This document shows positions 60,215 to 64,000 of a stretch of 64,000 nucleotides of DNA, one piece after another. A program made the position numbers and the translations under genes. The notes beneath the pieces are model-generated. The model was not told the origin of the DNA and did not search any database. It worked only from the letters and a program-made list of their open reading frames with translations. Source of the DNA: Paracyclopina nana (taxonomy: Eukaryota > Arthropoda > Copepoda > Cyclopoida > Cyclopettidae); the NCBI GenBank assembly GCA_019096065.1, contig JAGUCH010000003.1, forward strand, positions 10,602,001 to 10,666,000. The letters are read 5' to 3'. Within the stretch, counting starts at the first letter, position 1. Each line of letters begins with the position of its first letter.

Positions 60215-63200
60215 ATGTGTGCGGCTGTGAACCACGAATCCACAGCTAACAATACGGCCTCGACGACGGCCACCAAAAAGAGTAGCAGCAGTTCGAAGAA
60301 AACCTTTCTGTGCTGCACACCCTGTTGTTTCGGCCTTGCCAAGGCCACCAACAACGAAGTAGCTAAAGCTGCCAACAACGCCGATCCAGCTACCACAACT
60401 CAAAATGGCGGACATGGGAGCAGCAACCCATTCATAGATTCGAGCTGCTCCTCGGAAGAGGACGAGGCCAAGATTGAGGATGTGGCAGCAGCTACCCTTA
60501 ATAAGACAGCCCCCAATTCCGCCTCATTTCCCTCCAGGCAACTGGCATATTCACCAGGCAGTCCGTCCACATCGAGCTGCCCTCCACTGAGCCCCTCGTG
60601 TGGTGCCAACACACCTACGCATCAGCCAGCAAAGTTGGGATTCCTCGTCAGCTTTCTCGTCGATGCTCGAGGTGGAGCCATGAAAGGAAATCGAGGATCA
60701 GGCCTCAGACTCATCATACCCCAAGGTGAGTGCTGCAAATGATAAAAAATAACGTTATTGTGATATGGTGGCAGAAAGTGGAGGGGATTGATGTATATGA
60801 TAGATGTTCTTCTTTGGCATGCTAATGGCATCAAACTCAATTATCCTCAAGCTGAATATCCAAATATGGATGCGCTTGTACTACATTTATGCCATACATA
60901 CCGATTGAGTCATCAAAACCGGGTAAGCGCTATGGCCAATTCGGCCGGTTTATTTAGTGCAGCAGTGCAGCCAGCGCATTGCGTTTCTCATGACTCAATC
61001 GGTACAATCAAAAACAGAATAAGTGGCGAAATACATATTTTGCAAGCTAGATACATCCAATACAGAGAGAGAGATGAAAGGGCCTTGCCAATTAATGTGT
61101 GTAGCTGATATCATGCTTGTTGATCCAGATTCAATTTCCAGAGTGTTTGCTCATCTCTGTGACACTGCAAACAAGAGCTGCTTTATTCACGAAATGGCAT
61201 ATAATAAAGCACGTAGTACTTCTGGTGATGAATACACTTTCTTATTATGTATAGAGCAGTAATTGGCTTTCAAGTGTGTTGGCGTCCATGCTAAATTATG
61301 TAGCGTAATAGAAATTGGCTTTCACCAAATAGTAGCCATGTGCTACGTGCACATTGAGTCTATAGGACATTTGCTTTGGGTAATTTTCCCTATACAAACA
61401 AATCATGCGCCAGCTCATCTCAATATCACGAATACACCATATTTGCTTTCTCTCATTCTTATTCTACCATTTTTTGGGGGGCCAGGAAAAATATGGAAAA
61501 TCAACAAATTGTGATGTAGTAGCCTTCTTCTGGGAATGAAATTTCAATTCCAGGTGCTGTTGACCACCCAACTCGAGTGACATGCAGATACTTGCGTGGC
61601 TCTGGCGAACGTCTTCCTTTCCCACCTCCATTAATGGAAAGGGAAGCCCTGGCCTCCAGGGTCATTGAGATGGGGCCACCATCTGCGCAGTTCAGGGTGC
61701 CAGTCCTGCTGGAAGTGCCGCACTTTGCCAGTGTGCGTGGAGGAGAAAGGGAGCTGATTGTACTCAGATGTGATGATGGAGAAACCTGGAGAGAACACAC
61801 GACAGCCTACCTCCAAACTTCTTGGCAGGGCAATGATGAGGAGATTTATGCTGACTTTGTCGCCTCCACTGGCATCACTGCAGCCTACGAAGAACTGGAC
61901 ACCTCCAGGGTGGTGAGGATATCCTGCACGAGCTTCCCCAAGTACTTTGCCATCCTCTCGAGGATCAAAGAGGAGGTCAGGGCCATTGGAGCTGATGGGG
62001 GCAGAATTTCAGCCCTCCATGCCCCCACTGTGCAATGCTACTTCCCAGCTGGTGAGTAGGATAACCAGTCTCAGCGCTACCAGATCTGACTTTTAGTTTA
62101 TCACCAAAAAACCTCAAATCTTGTGTAGGTGCTTTGCAAAAGAAGATCAAAGTGGCTCTCCAGGTGCAGACTGTGCCTCCAAAGCTACTGAAGCTGACAT
62201 GTCCTGACTGTGCCCTCCGGTTCAGCCCTTTGGTGGCTATTGAGCCTCGAAGGCGCCGCTTTCACAACGCAGTTCAAGTTGCGGTGCCATTGAGCGCGGC
62301 GACTAATCAAGATTCTTCCAGAGTGAGGCTGCTCTGCTCTTTGGCAGCCTCTTCAACGCCCAAGGCTACTTGGGAGGACGTCACTGACATCACACCCATT
62401 ACCATTTCCAAAGGCTCTGTGGTGTTTGAGACCAAAGTCTCGGCTCTCTTCTGGGCTGTGTATCTTGAGGAGGCCTCAGCAGAGGTCATGGCTGGCCTCT
62501 TGACATCAGCCCAGCATCTCTATGAAGAACTGATGCTGCCACCCTACATGGCCAGGTATAAGTGAACTAACCGAGCATAATTTTGAATTTATAAGTTTCA
62601 CTCCAGATTTGTCATACTGCACAAGCCACATACTCCACATGCTTGGTGTGACTCCCTGAGGGTGATTTGCGTCACCGATGACAAGGCTGAAGCCTGGGGC
62701 GAAATTGGTGCCAGCCACGCATGGACAACTTTGGCGACCTCGGAAGAGATGGAGATAACGGCTGGATCCACTCTGAGTTGCTTCATTGAGGGAGGCATCG
62801 AGATTGCCAATGATTGCCAGCTCGAGTTTGGCTACAGGACCAGCTTTCCCTTCAAGCCTTTCGAGTCCAACTATGCCACTTTACTAGTCCGTCCCCGCAA
62901 AGATCATCCCAAGCCAAATGTGGGCCATTTAATTGTCAAAAAGCACGTGGGCCACCTCAAGGAGAGCCAACAAGAAGCTGTCACCATTTCAGACCTGGAT
63001 CTGCGTGAACATCCGGATGACATCAACTCCTTGCCAGACCTTGAGCCTGAGGTGTATGAAGATGTGCCAAATCAACAGGAGGAAATATTCAACAGCAGTC
63101 CAGTTGAAGAGAATGGCAAAAGCCAGGAGAATGCGAGCAGTGATCATGAGAATGTGGATGCCATAGCAATAATTGAGCATAGCACAGAAACTGAAGAAAA

Positions 63201-63270
63201 TGTGATCCAAGTGAAAGAGTATTCACCCAATGATGAAGATGATCTCGTCTTCATCCAATTGGCTTCTTGA
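60215..63270 (+). CDS. Ankyrin-family ZU5-ZU5-UPA protein without ankyrin repeats (699 aa)
   Basis: Exons 60215-60725, 61554-62051, 62129-62555 and 62607-63270 join in frame. The ATG is the first after an in-frame stop. Residues 1-142 are Ala/Asn/Ser/Thr-rich with a cysteine cluster [10 protein letters not shown] near 31-40, a possible palmitoylation site. The first ZU5 domain starts at about 143 ([24 protein letters not shown]) and includes [19 protein letters not shown] and [14 protein letters not shown], all ankyrin hallmarks. A second ZU5 lies at about 290-450 and a UPA domain at about 465-590 ([27 protein letters not shown]). In ankyrins this supramodule binds beta-spectrin. The tail (about 600-699) is acidic; no death domain is seen. 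No ankyrin-repeat exons lie within the window upstream. Spectrin binding and membrane attachment are inferred. Confidence 0.85.
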
Positions 63271-64000
63271 GCCTCGCCATCAAAACAATTTTGCAATGGA
63301 AAATTATAACACAGCACAAAAATGAAAGCTTCCAACCAATGTGAAATAAAAATTAAAAATTAAAAAAAACATATCAAGTTTAGATAGAAAAATCTTGACT
63401 GACCTTTAACTACGTAAAAATTTGAATATTTTCCCACGTTGCTAAGCTAAAAAATCAGTAAAAAAATCAGTTGACAAGCCTGGAAACTTGCCAACAGTGT
63501 ACAGTGACTTGACACCACGTTGCATCATATACAATTCAAATCACCTGCAAGGCTGCAACCTTTTTATGAATGCATTAAAATGGAGAAATATTGCGAAATT
63601 CACAGAAAGCTCATAATAGCCAAAGTTAAGGAGGAAAAAGGACGCGAAAAGTAGCATCATGACTCACCCAAACGATTCCGAGCTTGATGATTAACGTCAC
63701 GCCTTCAGTTGATGTGTTGTTAAACAAATCCGCCACGTGTTTTTTTCACATTTGAATTTTCGCGCTCTTTGCCACGTTGCCGTTCCTCCCTGAGACAAGC
63801 GTACCGGCCGGCGTTTTAACACTAATTTTTCAACCTAAAATTAACTAAAAATAATTTGACTGCACTATAAATGGTCCAGCGCATTTGGAAAAAAATAATT
63901 CAATGCTTGAATTTCCTATTTACAACGATAAATGTGCAAAACCGGAAGTCGAGTTTGCCGTTCGCTTTCCCTCCCCGCTTCTCACACGACTGCCGAAGTG
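63271..64000. other. Downstream region of the ankyrin-like gene
   Basis: AATAAA near 63345 ends the ankyrin-like transcript. Nothing else is supported up to the end; the last 300 bases are richer in CpG and could approach another promoter. Confidence 0.4.

Overview
The window looks like arthropod, most likely insect, nuclear DNA. Genes are split by short GT-AG introns, mostly about 50-110 nt, and AATAAA signals are present. Recognisable genes are conserved animal ones (reticulon, Nova/pasilla-type KH protein, TPPP/p25-alpha protein, clathrin light chain, nucleolar GTPase GNL2/NOG2, the NK2 homeobox gene scarecrow/Nkx2-1, an ankyrin-family protein). Several secreted proteins with repeats such as SYGAP resemble insect cuticle or secretory products. 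Exon models were built by hand from splice sites and frame continuity; the species cannot be named.

Layout. 1479-10305 is one apparently complete 8.8-kb DNA transposon with perfect 16-bp terminal inverted repeats. It holds two divergent multi-exon genes: a CACTA/EnSpm-like (Tnp2-type) transposase on + and a 1048-aa accessory protein of unknown family on -. A CAAGGTT/AACCTTG motif sits in both ends, in the shared promoter and in every one of the ten introns. 13739-14450 holds the reticulon 3' exons. 15616-16220 is a fold-back element. 18974-26495 is a compact gene block: Nova-like (+), TPPP-like (-), clathrin light chain (-), GNL2 (+). 29393-32522 is scarecrow (-), with a small tail-anchored-type gene nested in its first coding intron on the other strand.

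37250-46176 is a cluster of four secreted or hydrophobic-patch genes. The third has a 1.35-kb second transposon in its intron, with TA target duplications and its own subterminal TAAGTTG repeats. A fifth gene at 52580-53173 shares a C-terminal cysteine module with the second gene of the cluster. 60215-63270 encodes an ankyrin-like protein that keeps the ZU5-ZU5-UPA core but has no ankyrin repeats and no death domain; its N-terminus carries a cysteine cluster. Long AT-rich intergenic stretches carry further small inverted-repeat elements, including a pair ending in a Transib/RAG-type CACAGTG heptamer.

The most unusual material is the large transposon (accessory gene and motif-bearing introns), the ankyrin-repeat-less ankyrin, the nested microprotein gene and the secreted-protein cluster.
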